This document shows positions 42,215 to 53,682 of a stretch of 64,000 bases of DNA, in pieces. This stretch comes from Saccharomycopsis fibuligera x Saccharomycopsis cf. fibuligera (lineage: Eukaryota; Ascomycota; Saccharomycetes; Ascoideales; Saccharomycopsidaceae), in assembly GCA_001936135.1 (NCBI GenBank), contig CP012811.1, forward strand, positions 1,612,001-1,676,000, given 5' to 3'. Both the position numbers and the translations under genes were made by a program. The notes beneath the pieces were generated by a model. The model worked only from the letters and a program-made list of their open reading frames with translations, had not been told where the DNA came from and made no database searches. Numbering within the stretch: the stretch's first letter is position 1; each line of letters begins with the position of its first letter.

Positions 42215-43722
42215 CCATCCACTACAACACACATATAGCCAATAGCAAGCGCAAAAACTCCATCATCAGCAGGAAGAAAACCCCGCGCGCCCTTGCCCTT
42301 ACCAACGACAAGATCAAAGTCATTGACAACTTCACCTCCGCTACCTCCAAATACCCATTCTTGTACCCAAACTCCAGCTTCTATCCCGTCACCGTTTGCA
42401 ACTATCACTGGCAACTACGAAATTTGGTCAAGTTCACCTCTCGTGACTCTAAAAAGGTGCTTCATGTGGGCCACAATAGCATCAAGTGCTTAGATCTTAC
42501 TTCGGGAGAAGTCACAAACGCTTGTTCTTTGGATTTTCCTGCTAAATGTTTTGCCGAAAAAGATGATTTAATAGTCTCTGGTGGTCTGGGAGACACAGAT
42601 CAAGCTGCTGGTAAAGTAAACTTGTACAATCCAAAAACTGAGACATCAGTAACCCAAAATATTGGTGATGTCATTAACAATAATGTGTCCATTGACAAAT
42701 TCTCAAACAATCAATACATTTCTTATGCTTGTAATAATGACATGCATTTATATAAGTTGGATATTGGCAATTCGGGAATAAATGTGATCAACAAGAAAAA
42801 ACTCGATTATCATTTAAATTACTCAAAATTGTCAAATGATCAAAGACTCTTGATTACTTCTGGTGACGATACCAGATTATCATTAATTGACCCAAACGCC
42901 TCAGAAACGGTGATTCAACAAATTCCAGTAGAAACTATGCCAAAAGATTGTGCATTTTCTATTGATTTTCATCACTCTGACTTGTATTTTGCCGTTGCAT
43001 TTCAAAGCGGTCGTACTTTTCTTTATGATATCAGAAACTTAAAACAGAGCATACACACATTTCACTCTACCAAAAAATCAGAATCTACTGATGGCGCTTT
43101 TCGTCATTTGAAATTTTCAAATTATTCTACTGATGATTTTTTGTTTTTAACTGAACATTATGGTAAAGTTCATATAGTGGATATCAGAGATTTTGATAAT
43201 CATAAGGTGATAACGTTGCCAAATAATTATGGTAAAAAATATATCGATCAAGCTAAAAGTAGCAGCAATAATAGCAGCAGCGATGATAAATCATTTTCAC
43301 CATCTTCTGCCACAGCTTATAATAATGACAGCAGTATTATAGGCGCTTCCAGCAGTATTAATCAACATGATCTTCTTGCGGAACCACCAAGCTTGGATAA
43401 GAATCTTATTGACTGTCCAATAATCAATGATTACAGTGACATCAAGTATACTGATAACATCAAATTGCAAAAATATTACAATGCTAGCTCACGCTCTTTG
43501 AACACCAGTAACAAACTGCTTTACGACAAGTATAATATGAATCAGTACAGTTATATTTCCGATTACCAACACTATCATGATTCGAAATATAATATTTTTG
43601 GCTTGGATTGGAATTTCGATCATGAAGGGTCCAAATTGGTAGTGGGTAGTGACCATGGGATCACTAAATGGGATATTGATTCTTGGAGCAGAAGAGGATT
43701 TTGTGATTTTGAATTCTTATAA
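42211..43722 (+). CDS. WD40-type propeller protein, DUF2415/Gid11-like
   Basis: A 503-residue protein with degenerate WD repeats from about residue 65 to the end. Recognisable pieces are NYHWQLRNLVKFTSRDSKKV, FSIDFHHSDLYFAVAFQSG with FLYDIR, DDFLFLTEHYGKVHIVDIRD, and near the end FDHEGSKLVVGSDHGITKWDID. The EHYGKVHIVD segment and the final repeat are what I associate with the DUF2415 family, which includes yeast YLR149C/Gid11, a substrate receptor of the GID ubiquitin ligase for proteins with N-terminal Thr. A Ser/Asn-rich loop (residues ~350-395) interrupts the propeller. At 503 residues it is shorter than yeast Gid11. The family call is moderate and the receptor role is inference. Confidence 0.55.
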   Translation: MTIHYNTHIANSKRKNSIISRKKTPRALALTNDKIKVIDNFTSATSKYPFLYPNSSFYPVTVCNYHWQLRNLVKFTSRDSKKVLHVGHNSIKCLDLTSGEVTNACSLDFPAKCFAEKDDLIVSGGLGDTDQAAGKVNLYNPKTETSVTQNIGDVINNNVSIDKFSNNQYISYACNNDMHLYKLDIGNSGINVINKKKLDYHLNYSKLSNDQRLLITSGDDTRLSLIDPNASETVIQQIPVETMPKDCAFSIDFHHSDLYFAVAFQSGRTFLYDIRNLKQSIHTFHSTKKSESTDGAFRHLKFSNYSTDDFLFLTEHYGKVHIVDIRDFDNHKVITLPNNYGKKYIDQAKSSSNNSSSDDKSFSPSSATAYNNDSSIIGASSSINQHDLLAEPPSLDKNLIDCPIINDYSDIKYTDNIKLQKYYNASSRSLNTSNKLLYDKYNMNQYSYISDYQHYHDSKYNIFGLDWNFDHEGSKLVVGSDHGITKWDIDSWSRRGFCDFEFL

Positions 43723-46021
43723 TGATGCTTATGGTTTTTTACTTCGCTTCTGTTTTTTTTCATTTATTTTTTTTTCATTTCTTTTGATGAGCTTAATAAT
43801 CTTTTTTTTTTTTTTCAGGATTCATAGTCTTTTTTTTTCCAGGATTCATAATCTTTTTTTTTTCTATTTTATTTTCATTTTAATTTGTCTGTCGCCCTCA
43901 TTACAAAAGGTGTGTGTACTGAATTTTTTGTGTTTTTTTTTGTTTTTTTGTTTGGTTTTTCTATTTTTTTTTTTTTTTTTTTTTTTTGGGTGGTTTCAGT
44001 ATTGGGTACTTACATTGATTTTTTTTTTTTCGCTTTATAAGAGAGGAAGTCCCCTCTAAATGCAGTCTGTTGTATTTCAATATTTTTTTCATTATTATTA
44101 TTAATTTTTGTTTGATTTTTTCACTACAAAAGCATAAAAACAGTTTATATATAATTACTTTAGTTCAAAACTAAATTGCATGTACTTCATCACTCTTTTT
44201 TTTTTTTTTCTTCTCAGGATTATAGTCATTTGCTATTTTTTTCGCGAGTTTATTCGACACGATTTGTATTGGCTTCGTAATCTTTAGTATGCGGTTTTGA
44301 GTTGTAGTTATAATAATAATAATAATGATAATAATAATAATAATAATAATAATAAGCTATATATCAGGCGCAACGCATATTGTATGGGAAAATTCACGGG
44401 AGACAATTCCTCTGTTGCCCCAAACTATATTATAAAATCGCAATCTGTTTCACATGGATACTGAGCGCCCAATTGAGCACAGAAGTTAACAAATGGTAAT
44501 ACCAAGGTTTTCGTTCATGTAGTTGGGTAAACAGTATACAAATAATATTCAAATCAAATAAAAAAAATATTAGCGTTGAGCCGCCAACTACGTGAAATGC
44601 AAGTCAACATAAAGTATTCATTATCAATTGGATTTGGCCTTTCTTTATTTATCTTTACTTTATAGAATATAGCTGTTCTTTGCTATCAGGCCGGTACTAG
44701 GTAATAATGAATTATACAAGATAATATAATACTACTTCATACCATATATCACTACAGTACACTATTACAGCATGGATTTTCCCCCCAAACAAGACTTTTT
44801 GCCTCAATTCTTTCGTCTCAATTATGATTTCTCAACCTCCTGGTTTACATTGTGTCCGACATTAGTCTAATGTTAGCTGTAATTCTCAACCAAGTTAACC
44901 TGTGTTTTCCCGATCAAGTATCATATATCCCCAACAATCGTAAATAGTGTGGTTCTGGGGAAGATCTGGTTAAAAGATAAAAGACGACACATAGAGATAA
45001 AAAGGTTTGTTATTCAAAAAATAGTATAACAAGAGGTTATACTGTTGAAAATGATAATCAAGTTATTATTTTCTATTTGATTTTTTTTTTTTTTTTTTAA
45101 CGCACAAGATCGATCCGTGTATCCACGATAGCCAGTACCGTAAACTGCTGCGCGAAAATAGCTACAAGCTTAGCAGTTACTTCCGTATTTTCCCTGTATA
45201 CCGGCCAAGTAATAATAAACGACAATAAAAACTACAGTACCATTGTCGGAGTATAGTGACTAGATATACAGCTCATACCCGAGGGACAGTTCTGAGCAGC
45301 GCCGGTTAGATTAGTCTCCCCTCCAGGTTTTTTTTTTTTTTTTTTTTTTTTTTGAATAGCCACTTACTGAGATCTTAGTTACGTTGTGAAACCTAGTTGA
45401 GTAATGAAATAGGACTTATTTTCCTTTCTTTTATTATAAACTACATCACTAAATAAAAGCATTCTGTTTTTCAGACTATATATAATAATTTCATTCCTCA
45501 CCCATAATGCTCAGGTGATGAAAATTTTCCTCCACATCTTTGATGTTGTTCTCCTTAGCAACTATGCGTGCGCCCAAATGTTCTCGGCCGCAAAAGGCAG
45601 TTTACCAAAAATAAAAGATTATACCAAATGAACGGTATGAAAGACGTTAATTGGTATAAATCCAACAATTTATACGAAAGAAAAGTTGTGTTTACAGACC
45701 ATTACTGCAGTACTCAAACAAGGTAATCTAAATATCATATATCTAGTTATTCTCAATTTTTGTTGTGTTTAAAAGGGGTAGTTCTCTACTAAACACTTTT
45801 AAACGCGTATTGTAGGAGTTATTATCGTTATCGATGGGTATATCCGGCTTATCGTTTATTCCGCCCATCGCTATATACACAAGTTAGAAGGAACGCAACG
45901 CCGACCTTTATACAAAATTTTCGATAGCAACTAGGGGTGCCTCTTGTCTAGACTGATTGTGAACACAGACTGATCAGGAATGTGAACCCAATAAAGGAAA
46001 ATGTTCGCAACAATTTTGTAA
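43723..46021. other. Gene-free region upstream of tRNA-Leu, T-rich, with LTR remains
   Basis: Very T-rich after the DUF2415 gene (runs at about 43801-43814 and 43963-43987). An AAT microsatellite follows (44310-44355), then a degenerate solo LTR at 45244-45667. No protein gene was found. The whole gap continues to 47855 and lies between two convergent genes. Confidence 0.6.
45244..45667. mobile_element. Degenerate solo LTR
   Basis: A 424-bp stretch bounded by TGTCGG and CCAACA, i.e. near-perfect inverted ends of the TG...CA type of Ty1/copia LTRs. Read on the minus strand it begins TGTTGGATTTATACC, much like yeast Ty delta ends. Its first ~20 bp also match a second element at 52223, and its last ~75 bp resemble 53196-53270. 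No clear target-site duplication was found. It lies 354 bp upstream of a tRNA-Leu gene, as expected for Ty-like insertion. Confidence 0.5.
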
Positions 46022-46138
46022 AGGACGTGTGGCCGAGTGGTCTAAGGCGCTCGACTCAAGAGAAACAAATCTCTTGCAGCTACACAGCTGAGCAATCGAG
46101 TCTCGAAAGAGGCATGAGTTCGAACCTCATCGCGTCCA
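46022..46138 (+). tRNA. tRNA-Leu(CAA) with a 34-nt intron
   Basis: Acceptor GGACGTG pairs with CGCGTCC, discriminator A. The anticodon stem is CTCGA/TCGAG with loop CTCAAG...A, giving anticodon CAA, which reads UUG leucine. The intron lies after position 37 (about 34 nt, starting AGAAACAAATC). The long variable arm (TCTCGAAAGAGGC) and T loop GTTCGAACC mark a class II tRNA. It is not the serine CAG tRNA that defines the clade. Confidence 0.95.
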
Positions 46139-47855
46139 TTATTTTTTTGGTGTTGTATCTACTAGTAATATGTTTTGTTATCTTTTTTTTTTCTAGCAAA
46201 ATAGTACAAACATGCGAATCAGAAATTTTAGACTGACCAACAGAGGATTATCTCAGTAAACCATAAATTCCTTTCTGGCTGAAAAATTCATGCGTCAAAA
46301 TATTGCAAAACAAGTAAGCGTTCAAGATATTATTAAACGGGTTGTTATGCTTATCGGCATTGACTTGCTATAAACATACTCACCCGTCACCATCTCATCG
46401 CATTGGCAGCAGGGTGATCCCAGCCCTTGCCACTTTTTTTTACTACGCTGAAAGAAAAGACTTTAACATTTGAAGCGTCAGTGCGTCAGAAACTACAATA
46501 GTGATCGTCGGATCATTTTAGCTTCTTTTTCATGGCCCCATCTCAGTACAGTTATATAAAGCAGGAGACCCATTTATCTATTTATAGATATTATGCTGAA
46601 ATATTCACATAGCTATTCAGCTTGAAGAGCCTTGAAGCTACGGCAGAACCAACTTTTCTGTTAAATAAACAAAAAGAATTAGCAGAATGCGAGTTCTATA
46701 GAGATCAGTAAAGAAAAAAAAAAATCTTTGCTATATGATTTCAGAGTCTATTGGTGTGTTGATGTGTATCCTATATGCCATGAAACTGTAAACACTTGAT
46801 GAGACTTTTAATAGTAATCATTCAACACTTGCGGTGTCAAGTGCCTCCTTATAATACTAATAATCAAAGAAACTAAACTGTATTCAATTTTGCAGATTAT
46901 GGTCACACTTCCAAGAAAATTACCTTAAAATCAGTTTAATTCCTGAATTCAGCGAGTGTCCCCGTAAATTTCAAATTTCGAAGATCATGATAGGTTTTTC
47001 CCCTTTATTCTCTCTCTGCGCTACGGCTGCTGTGATGCAAACTGAAAACCCCCGTTTAATTCAAGCTTACTGCAGTCAAAAATATCAAATTGTGTTCAAA
47101 ATTTCAAAAATATCCGACAAAATTCCTAAATAGGATAATTATGCGTACCGGTGCATCTTGAAGTTAGAGGAAATGCATATATACCGAAGAATGCGCATTT
47201 ATGCGGAGACGTACATTGGACGGATCAAAAGATCAATATTCAATTTTTGGGTTACACGTTAGCACATACTAATCAGTTTAGTTGGGTTTAACTAAACAGC
47301 ACATAGGATATCATGACAGATAACCAGCGCAAAAGTTAATTAAGTTTAATCTTCAATAACTGATGGTTTTAATGGTGGGCTTCACTAGAGGAACATGTCC
47401 TTCTTAGAGTAACATTAGCTTAGCCGGCTTGGTACGTGCTCCATTGACTGCATACTTATGTCGTATCAGTACGTAAGACCATAACACAAATGTTGCCAAT
47501 ACTTGTTGTTGAAGAACATAGAAGAACTGAAAACTAGTTCGAAATTTTATACACAAACGTCTGATCATATAGTATATGAATAAAGTATATAGAATTAAAG
47601 TATATAGCTATATGAGAAGAAAAGCATGAAGAACATAATCAAGACCAAGTAAAGTTTAAAAAAGCAAACCGAAGATACATAAATGAGAACCAAAACAAAA
47701 AGAATAAAAGCAAAAGGCGCTTAAAAAGAGTTAAAGCCCACTTACTAAGAGAAAATATGAAACATCCATATGTAGTATAACTATTATACCAGAAGAGAGA
47801 AATAATACCAAACGAACCAGGGAAAAGACAATGAAACAAGTGTATAAGGTCTTAT
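46139..47855. other. Gene-free region downstream of tRNA-Leu
   Basis: 1.7 kb up to the stop codon of the next gene, which faces inward. TATATAAAG near 46552-46560 resembles a core promoter, but no open frame of any size follows it. Nothing else was recognised. Confidence 0.5.
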
Positions 47856-49682
47856 CTAGCAGACCCCAATTTTTTCATTTATTACTCTGATTTTACGCTT
47901 GTCAATGGTACGTTCTTTTCTTCCAAACAAACCACTGAAGAAGCCTTTTATACCGCCGCTATTATTGTTTTTCTTTGACTTTTTGAATTGTCTGATTTTT
48001 GCACTGGTAGCAGGCTGCACTGTTTGTGGTACTGGCTTTGTCATGTTAGCAGCAATACTCTTATGAAATTCTTCTCTAGTAGGCAAATTGTTTCTAAATT
48101 CTTCATCTGCTTTCAAAGTATCCTCAAGACTAAAAACGGCTTTTGGTGAAGCAACACTGCTTAGTTTTTCACATTGACTAGAATTCTTTTGTGATAACTT
48201 TGATTTGAGTGATAATCTTGAAGACTTTTTAGCTATTGAGGCAATTGGTTCTTTGTTAAGTAAAGCTGAACCGCTTTTATTGTGAATGAATGAAACTCTT
48301 GAGTTAAGTATATTGTCTGATTGTTCTTCGGGTATATCATAAGTTGAAAGCCCCGCTTTATATTGCAGCGTAGACGCACGTTTGAATGTAGTTACGTCTT
48401 TTGGGGTTGATACTTCAACTATGGAGCTTAACGGATTTGCATTGACGGTATGAGGCAGAACGGCTGGCAGGAGAATATATGATTGCTGATTTGATGGAGA
48501 AAAGGACCCATTATTGGCCTCGAAAGGTACTGTTTTATTAAGCGGTGAGCTTTCAGGAGAAGTCAAGGGTGTAGATGAAACGGAAGATGTGGATAATTTT
48601 GCTGGTCTGTCAAAGACTGAATTTACATCCATCACACTATCTTGATCATCATCAAGTAAAATACAGCTATCTCCACCAATCAAATAAACTTGATCATTAG
48701 GATCCTCATTTTTTTTTCTATCACTCTCACCATGGCTGCTATGGTAGTCGCGAGATGAGCCCGAATTTGATCTATGATGATGACTTCTTAGCTGATGCAG
48801 ATGTTTTGCGTAATTATGATGTTGTAAAGACAAAGATGATTTTTGACTAGTTGCTGATCTCTGATCAAAAGATCGGGATGATCTAGAATTGTGATGGTTT
48901 TGACTTTGCCTATGATGATGGTTCTTTGAAGAATTGCTCTGTAACATTGGTGTAGATTGTGCCGCTCTGACAGTTTTTATCGGTTCAAAAGTCACTTGTT
49001 CTTTAATAAATCTTTCCTTTGAGCTTTGATACGACGTTGTCACAGAGCGCGAATGGTGAAGTGGTGGTCTAGTTTGCTGTAAAGACTTGGCAATATCATA
49101 TGGAGTTCTCGGCCCAAGAGCTTTTCTTTCTTTGTAAAGTAAGAGCCGCTGTTTTTCATAATTAGTTTGAGGAGTCTGATCATCTTGCGCGAAACCATAG
49201 TGCATATGCTTCGGTTGAGCTGAAGATAATGCCACTGAATGCATATTTATTGCCATTGCATCCAATGTAGAGGTTCTGGAGGTTTGTGAGATTACCAAGG
49301 AAGAGTATCTTCTATTAGGTGCTGGAAGAGACTGACGCTCCATCTCACGGTGAAACTTAGCACTCTTAGATGTCTTCTTCGAGCCAGCTGATCTGATTGA
49401 AGTAGCGCCACTTATGGAAGCGCGCAATTTGGCAGTTTTAGAGCTTTTAACCTTAAAGTCAGAAATGTCTTGATAGTCATAGCTGTTGAATTTTCTTTCT
49501 AGTGCCGCCTTATGATTGCTAAGTTTGTAGTATTCTTCAGTAAAGGAGTTGTACGAGTCATAATCGTAAAAACTATCTCTGACAGAGTGAGCACCTATAC
49601 TGCTACTGGATACATCTTGGCTTCGGGCTTTGGAAATTATTGAGACCCTATTTGCCCTTGAGTGCATTGAGCTAGCAGACAT
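47856..49682 (-). CDS. Basic, Ser-rich, mostly disordered protein of unknown function
   Basis: A 608-residue protein I do not recognise. The N-terminus (MSASSMHSRANRVSIISKAR) and a conserved-looking YNSFTEEYYKLSNHKAALER segment (about residues 44-64) are followed by long Ser/His/Gln-rich stretches with poly-basic patches. A short ordered-looking block YEKQRLLLYKERKALGPRTP lies near residues 170-190. The C-terminus (GGIKGFFSGLFGRKERTIDK) could form an amphipathic, membrane-binding helix, and the last residue is Cys. The protein looks like a cortical, cytoskeletal or signalling scaffold, but that is inference from composition. Confidence 0.75.
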   Translation of the reverse strand: MSASSMHSRANRVSIISKARSQDVSSSSIGAHSVRDSFYDYDSYNSFTEEYYKLSNHKAALERKFNSYDYQDISDFKVKSSKTAKLRASISGATSIRSAGSKKTSKSAKFHREMERQSLPAPNRRYSSLVISQTSRTSTLDAMAINMHSVALSSAQPKHMHYGFAQDDQTPQTNYEKQRLLLYKERKALGPRTPYDIAKSLQQTRPPLHHSRSVTTSYQSSKERFIKEQVTFEPIKTVRAAQSTPMLQSNSSKNHHHRQSQNHHNSRSSRSFDQRSATSQKSSLSLQHHNYAKHLHQLRSHHHRSNSGSSRDYHSSHGESDRKKNEDPNDQVYLIGGDSCILLDDDQDSVMDVNSVFDRPAKLSTSSVSSTPLTSPESSPLNKTVPFEANNGSFSPSNQQSYILLPAVLPHTVNANPLSSIVEVSTPKDVTTFKRASTLQYKAGLSTYDIPEEQSDNILNSRVSFIHNKSGSALLNKEPIASIAKKSSRLSLKSKLSQKNSSQCEKLSSVASPKAVFSLEDTLKADEEFRNNLPTREEFHKSIAANMTKPVPQTVQPATSAKIRQFKKSKKNNNSGGIKGFFSGLFGRKERTIDKRKIRVINEKIGVC

Positions 49683-52222
49683 TATTAGATTGTGGCTTAG
49701 TTGTCTTTAATGAGTGAAGAAGAGACACAATGGTATAATATTATAAGTATGTTGAAGTTGGAAGAAGTCACGCAGAAAAAGCCCTGCTTTGCGAAGAAAG
49801 ATTATAAAGAATTTGCAAAGAAAGGCACGCGAGAGCTATAAATATCCTTTGGGACAACTTTCTTTTGTATATCCCTTTTGTGACTTTTGCCAGATGACAA
49901 CTTGGTTGAGTAAAGGGGCCCTGCGCTGCCAGTAATTATTATTTAAAATGTGCAGGCTATATTGCTGCACATGTAGCTTATTGTGTGGATACAATAAGAT
50001 GAATAAAAGGTAAAACAACACAAAATGGAGCAACACTGAAGGCAAAGCAGCAGCTTTCTTTTGGTTAAATGAGAAGTATGCCTAGAAGCTTATGAGTTCT
50101 CTGCTTGCTTTTTTTTGACGGTTAGTAAGGAATTGACTAATGGCGATGAGTTGGAATTGAATAAATGTTAGTGAATGAGAAATATAGGGCCCTGACCACA
50201 CAACACGAGCACGAGGATAAAAGTACTGCCGTAAATCAAAGCGTAAGAAGAATATAGTACACAATTGCAAAAAGAAATAGAAATGGCCGTTCTGCCTCTA
50301 AGACGAGTATGAATAGGAGACAGACGACTATATTTAAAATAAGAGGGAAAAAAGCAGTGGCGGTAATTTGAAGTGTTTGACTCCCCAATTGGGATATCTG
50401 CGCCTGCGGCGTGCTATAACAGCCGTTTTTCTGCGCCCTAACCAGAGCTACGTCGCCTACACTGTGATTTAGCCAGCAGCAACGCAGTTTGGAAATGGAG
50501 CCAAAAAGGATACTGTCGCAAAATTACAGCCATAATAATTTTGAAAAAGATATTTTGCGAAGTGCAGCGAATCCTTGAGGCCAGCTGATCCAATATATAG
50601 CCTGATGCGCATTTCTGCAGGAAACTTTTTAAGTCCATGTTTCTCTGCGCTGTGGTGCATCTTGGTGCATGTTTTAGATTAAACGGGAAATAATTCGATG
50701 CGATCTTTTGCAGGAAACAGACATCTGCAGGCCCCAAAGGCTCGGGCTCGGGGAAGTGTGCATATTCTGATACAAGATATCTCGAACATTTTGTGATCTA
50801 GGTAGTAGCACTAGTGAACATTTTTGGCAGGCTGCTTCTTTCCGGCAGTATTTTGCGAAAGATGGAAACTGAGATTAGTGGTTATAGAAGACCTTGATGC
50901 TCAATTAATCAATTTGTATGCCCGGTTGATACTACCGGCCCAGTATATCTACATACTATATATTTGCACCAAGAGAATATAAAAAATGTCTCTCTCTTGA
51001 TGAAACATGTTTGCCTAGAACACGTATTTTAACGCACTCACTCTTTATGCAATTCAAAAATGGGTCTTCACTCCCAGAGAAAGGTGTTACAAAGCATAAT
51101 ATGCCTCGCTCATTTTGTGACAGACACGCCTGTCGCCGTGATTGCGGTATGCTAATTGCATTTTCTCTTTCATGAACGGAAACGAACAGAAACGTAATTA
51201 CGCGAAAACAGCGACACTTACCAGAATGCGACTATAGATTCTATCTTCCAACCACACCAATTTGTGCTTGCATTTTAGTTTGATCAATCTGGATGGCCAA
51301 ATCTACAGCTACGCTTTTTTCCTTCAAGTGTGGCCAAAATCATGTTCATGCTATAATTCAAATTACAGTTTATTTTTTAGTCTACAGTTTAATTAGACAA
51401 GTAGGCCGTAGTTGCCTTTTGGCCTGTTTTTTAACTCATGATACCGCAGAAACTTTCCATAATTTACCCGCTGCCGCAACCGTCCCCTTTCTTCACTTGC
51501 AACTTTAACCCTTAATATGGAATCTAAGACAACACTATCAAACACAATCTATATTTTGGCTCTTCTTTCTATCAAGAATTTCCAAGAGCCAAAAAATGCT
51601 CCTACCTCTATCATCAACTGCAACCACGCCTTTGAATCATTCGCAAATTGTGTATTTACGGCCACATCAGATACCTAATAATGGTCTAATAGACGTAGCC
51701 TTGTTCGCGAGCTCCTATTTTTTCCTCTTCAATTATAAACTAAAAAAATAAAAGAATACCATTTCCTTGTTCTTTACTTGTTTATCTAAGGTTTTCTGCT
51801 AACAAAAGTTAGAATGAAAGGTGAAAGGCCAAAGGCATTTTGAAAAATTGCACAATCTAGGTCCATTTCCCAATTAGGATGCGCGTGCGATGCGATGACA
51901 AAAAGACATGCACTAGCTAGTACCAAGACGCTGCTATCAGTCAGGTCAAGCTCCTTTTCAGAGAAGAAATTAATTTGATGGTTAAAGAAAAACAAAAAAT
52001 TATGAAATTAAAGTAAAGTGTCATGGCACTTTGTATTTTTGTTTACTGAAAAGCATTTGATTTTCCGGTTGCTCCCAATTTTCTTATTGAAGTTGTTAAT
52101 AAACAAAACAGCTCTAAATATCACACGAAATTGATGACAAACGCACATTCCGTAAAGATGCACCAATGCGGAGCTCCAAATTAGTGTTATTCAAGTTGCA
52201 ATGATCAACCCTTTATTTTAGT
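49683..52222. other. Gene-free upstream region of the 608-aa gene
   Basis: About 2.5 kb. No supported gene was found. The most structured element is an 11-bp perfect hairpin at 51554-51594 inside a 53-codon open frame (51517-51678). A Reb1-like TTACCCG lies near 51465-51471. Confidence 0.5.
51554..51594. repeat. Perfect 11-bp inverted repeat (hairpin)
   Basis: TTTTGGCTCTT at 51554-51564 is mirrored by AAGAGCCAAAA at 51584-51594, with 19 bases between. In RNA it would form a stable stem-loop. It lies inside the short open frame 51517-51678. Confidence 0.7.
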
Positions 52223-52565
52223 TGTCAAAGTATAGTGATTAGACCTATTGATCGTACCTGAAGGGAATACCTTTTAGCAGTACTGGTATGATCACTCTCT
52301 TCTGTAATATTGAAGAAATGTTAGTTATTATAAATTGGAATAGTAGTGAATCATTTGAGTAATGAAGTTGGTCTAAATACAGATTGTTCTTTTTTACCTC
52401 ATTCTTCTCATGAAGAACATTTTTCATAGTAAACAAATGAGTCTATTTTGTCCCAGAATTCAGATTAAGAAAGAAATCTTACCTGGTTTAAGGATTATGT
52501 GATGTCATTTGGTATAGGTTTTGTCTGGCAATTCATTCATTAGAGATGATTCTAATTTGCCAACA
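52223..52565. mobile_element. Possible second degenerate solo LTR
   Basis: 343 bp bounded by TGTC and CCAACA. It begins TGTCAAAGTATAGTGATTAG, matching the start of the element at 45244 (TGTCGGAGTATAGTGACTAG) with three differences. A TTGAGTAATGAA block further in is shared too. The interior is otherwise much diverged, and no target-site duplication was seen. Confidence 0.35.
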
Positions 52566-53195
52566 TGTCAAGCTGGCCGAACGATTTGAACAAGCAAAGG
52601 TAGACCAGCTGAAATATTAAAAAAGATTTAAGTATTTCATTTAAGTATTTCTGCCCAACAAGCGAAGACCAAAAGAAAAGGTGTTATCGGTTAATTAACA
52701 AACTCAAGTGGACACACCCTGGATCCATGGAATATCTACATATTTTCAACCTCGGCATTTTGCTTTACCAGATGGAAAGTGGTCCGCGCTGTCGCTGTTC
52801 TTACCAAGCGTCACTCCTGCATAGCAAAGCACACTACCTTAACCATTACGTTTTGGGATGCAAAGTTTCACACGCCGGTTTGCTTGTACATCCAGTAAAA
52901 AATACAAGTCCTTTGCTCAAAATTTACCGCTTCCTATTTTACCTTCATCAGGTGGGCAAGAACCGACGAAGCCAAAATTACAACTGGTCCTTGGATCTAC
53001 AGTTGCATGTACAAAATTTTATGGCGGTCTCATCGCAATTCTAACTTTTATTACACACCAAAATTATGTTATCCTATTCTCCTTATCCTTTATTTTATCT
53101 ATCCTTTATTTTATCTATCCTTTATTTTATCTATCCTTTCTATTGCTAAACTGGGCTTTTAGTGAGTAAAAATCTCACAAAATGTCTTTGGCTTC
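52566..53195. other. Intergenic, no supported gene
   Basis: 630 bp with two overlapping ~100-codon open frames that have no family signature, and a 16-bp tandem repeat at 53085-53132. Confidence 0.5.
53085..53132. repeat. 16-bp tandem repeat, three perfect copies plus a partial
   Basis: The unit ATCCTTTATTTTATCT occurs at 53085-53100, 53101-53116 and 53117-53132, with a truncated fourth unit following. It is a simple minisatellite. Confidence 0.9.
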
Positions 53196-53270
53196 AAGAA
53201 GCAGTTTATTCAAAAAGGAATTTATATTTGATGAACGGTGTGGAAGATGTTAGTTGATATAATTCTAACA
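53196..53270. mobile_element. LTR end fragment
   Basis: About 75 bp ending TAATTCTAACA resemble the terminal part of the element at 45244-45667 (shared blocks ATGAACGGT and a GTTA.TTG.TATAAT-like stretch), roughly 70% identical by eye. Read on the minus strand it starts with a TGTT end. It directly adjoins repeat A copy 2. Confidence 0.4.
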
Positions 53271-53292
53271 ACAGTATATCCAGTTTCACAGA

Positions 53293-53517
53293 TTTTTTTT
53301 TTTTTCCACACACAATATTGATTTATTTTTTCTATATAAACGATAGAAAATACAATCTTATAAACTTATCTATATAGTATATACAGTATAGTTTAGTTGT
53401 TATTATATAGGGGAAACTTATACAAGTGAAAACCCCGTTAGCATTAGTTAGACTTTAATGGATCAGTTGGATTTGAAATAGATATAGGAGAGATTATAGT
53501 ATAGGATGAATAATATT
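53293..53517. mobile_element. LTR-like repeat A, copy 2
   Basis: About 90% identical by eye to 25069-25292, in the same orientation, ending in a T tract (53516-53535) 148 bp before the second tRNA-Lys gene. The 24-bp direct repeat that brackets copy 1 is absent here. Sequences between repeat and tRNA are unrelated at the two sites, so independent insertion fits better than one segmental duplication. Confidence 0.55.
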
Positions 53518-53682
53518 TTTTTTTTTTTTTTTTTTGAGGGTCATTGCTTTGCTGTCGACAGATAAAAAGAAAGGGGTCTCACTTCAATACCATCTTCCAC
53601 TCACACATCGAGAAAATCTCTCCACCCTATGGGATTTATATAGTTTAACAAATCGAGCATTTTCATAAAAAAAGCAACAACA

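Noticed and set aside
50438-50737. 99-codon minus-strand frame upstream of the 608-aa gene
   Set aside because: No family signature and no supporting promoter or conserved pattern; treated as non-coding upstream sequence.
52727-53169. Two overlapping ~100-codon frames in the gap before tRNA-Lys
   Set aside because: No family similarity, no promoter-like context, and one runs into a 16-bp tandem repeat; probably chance.
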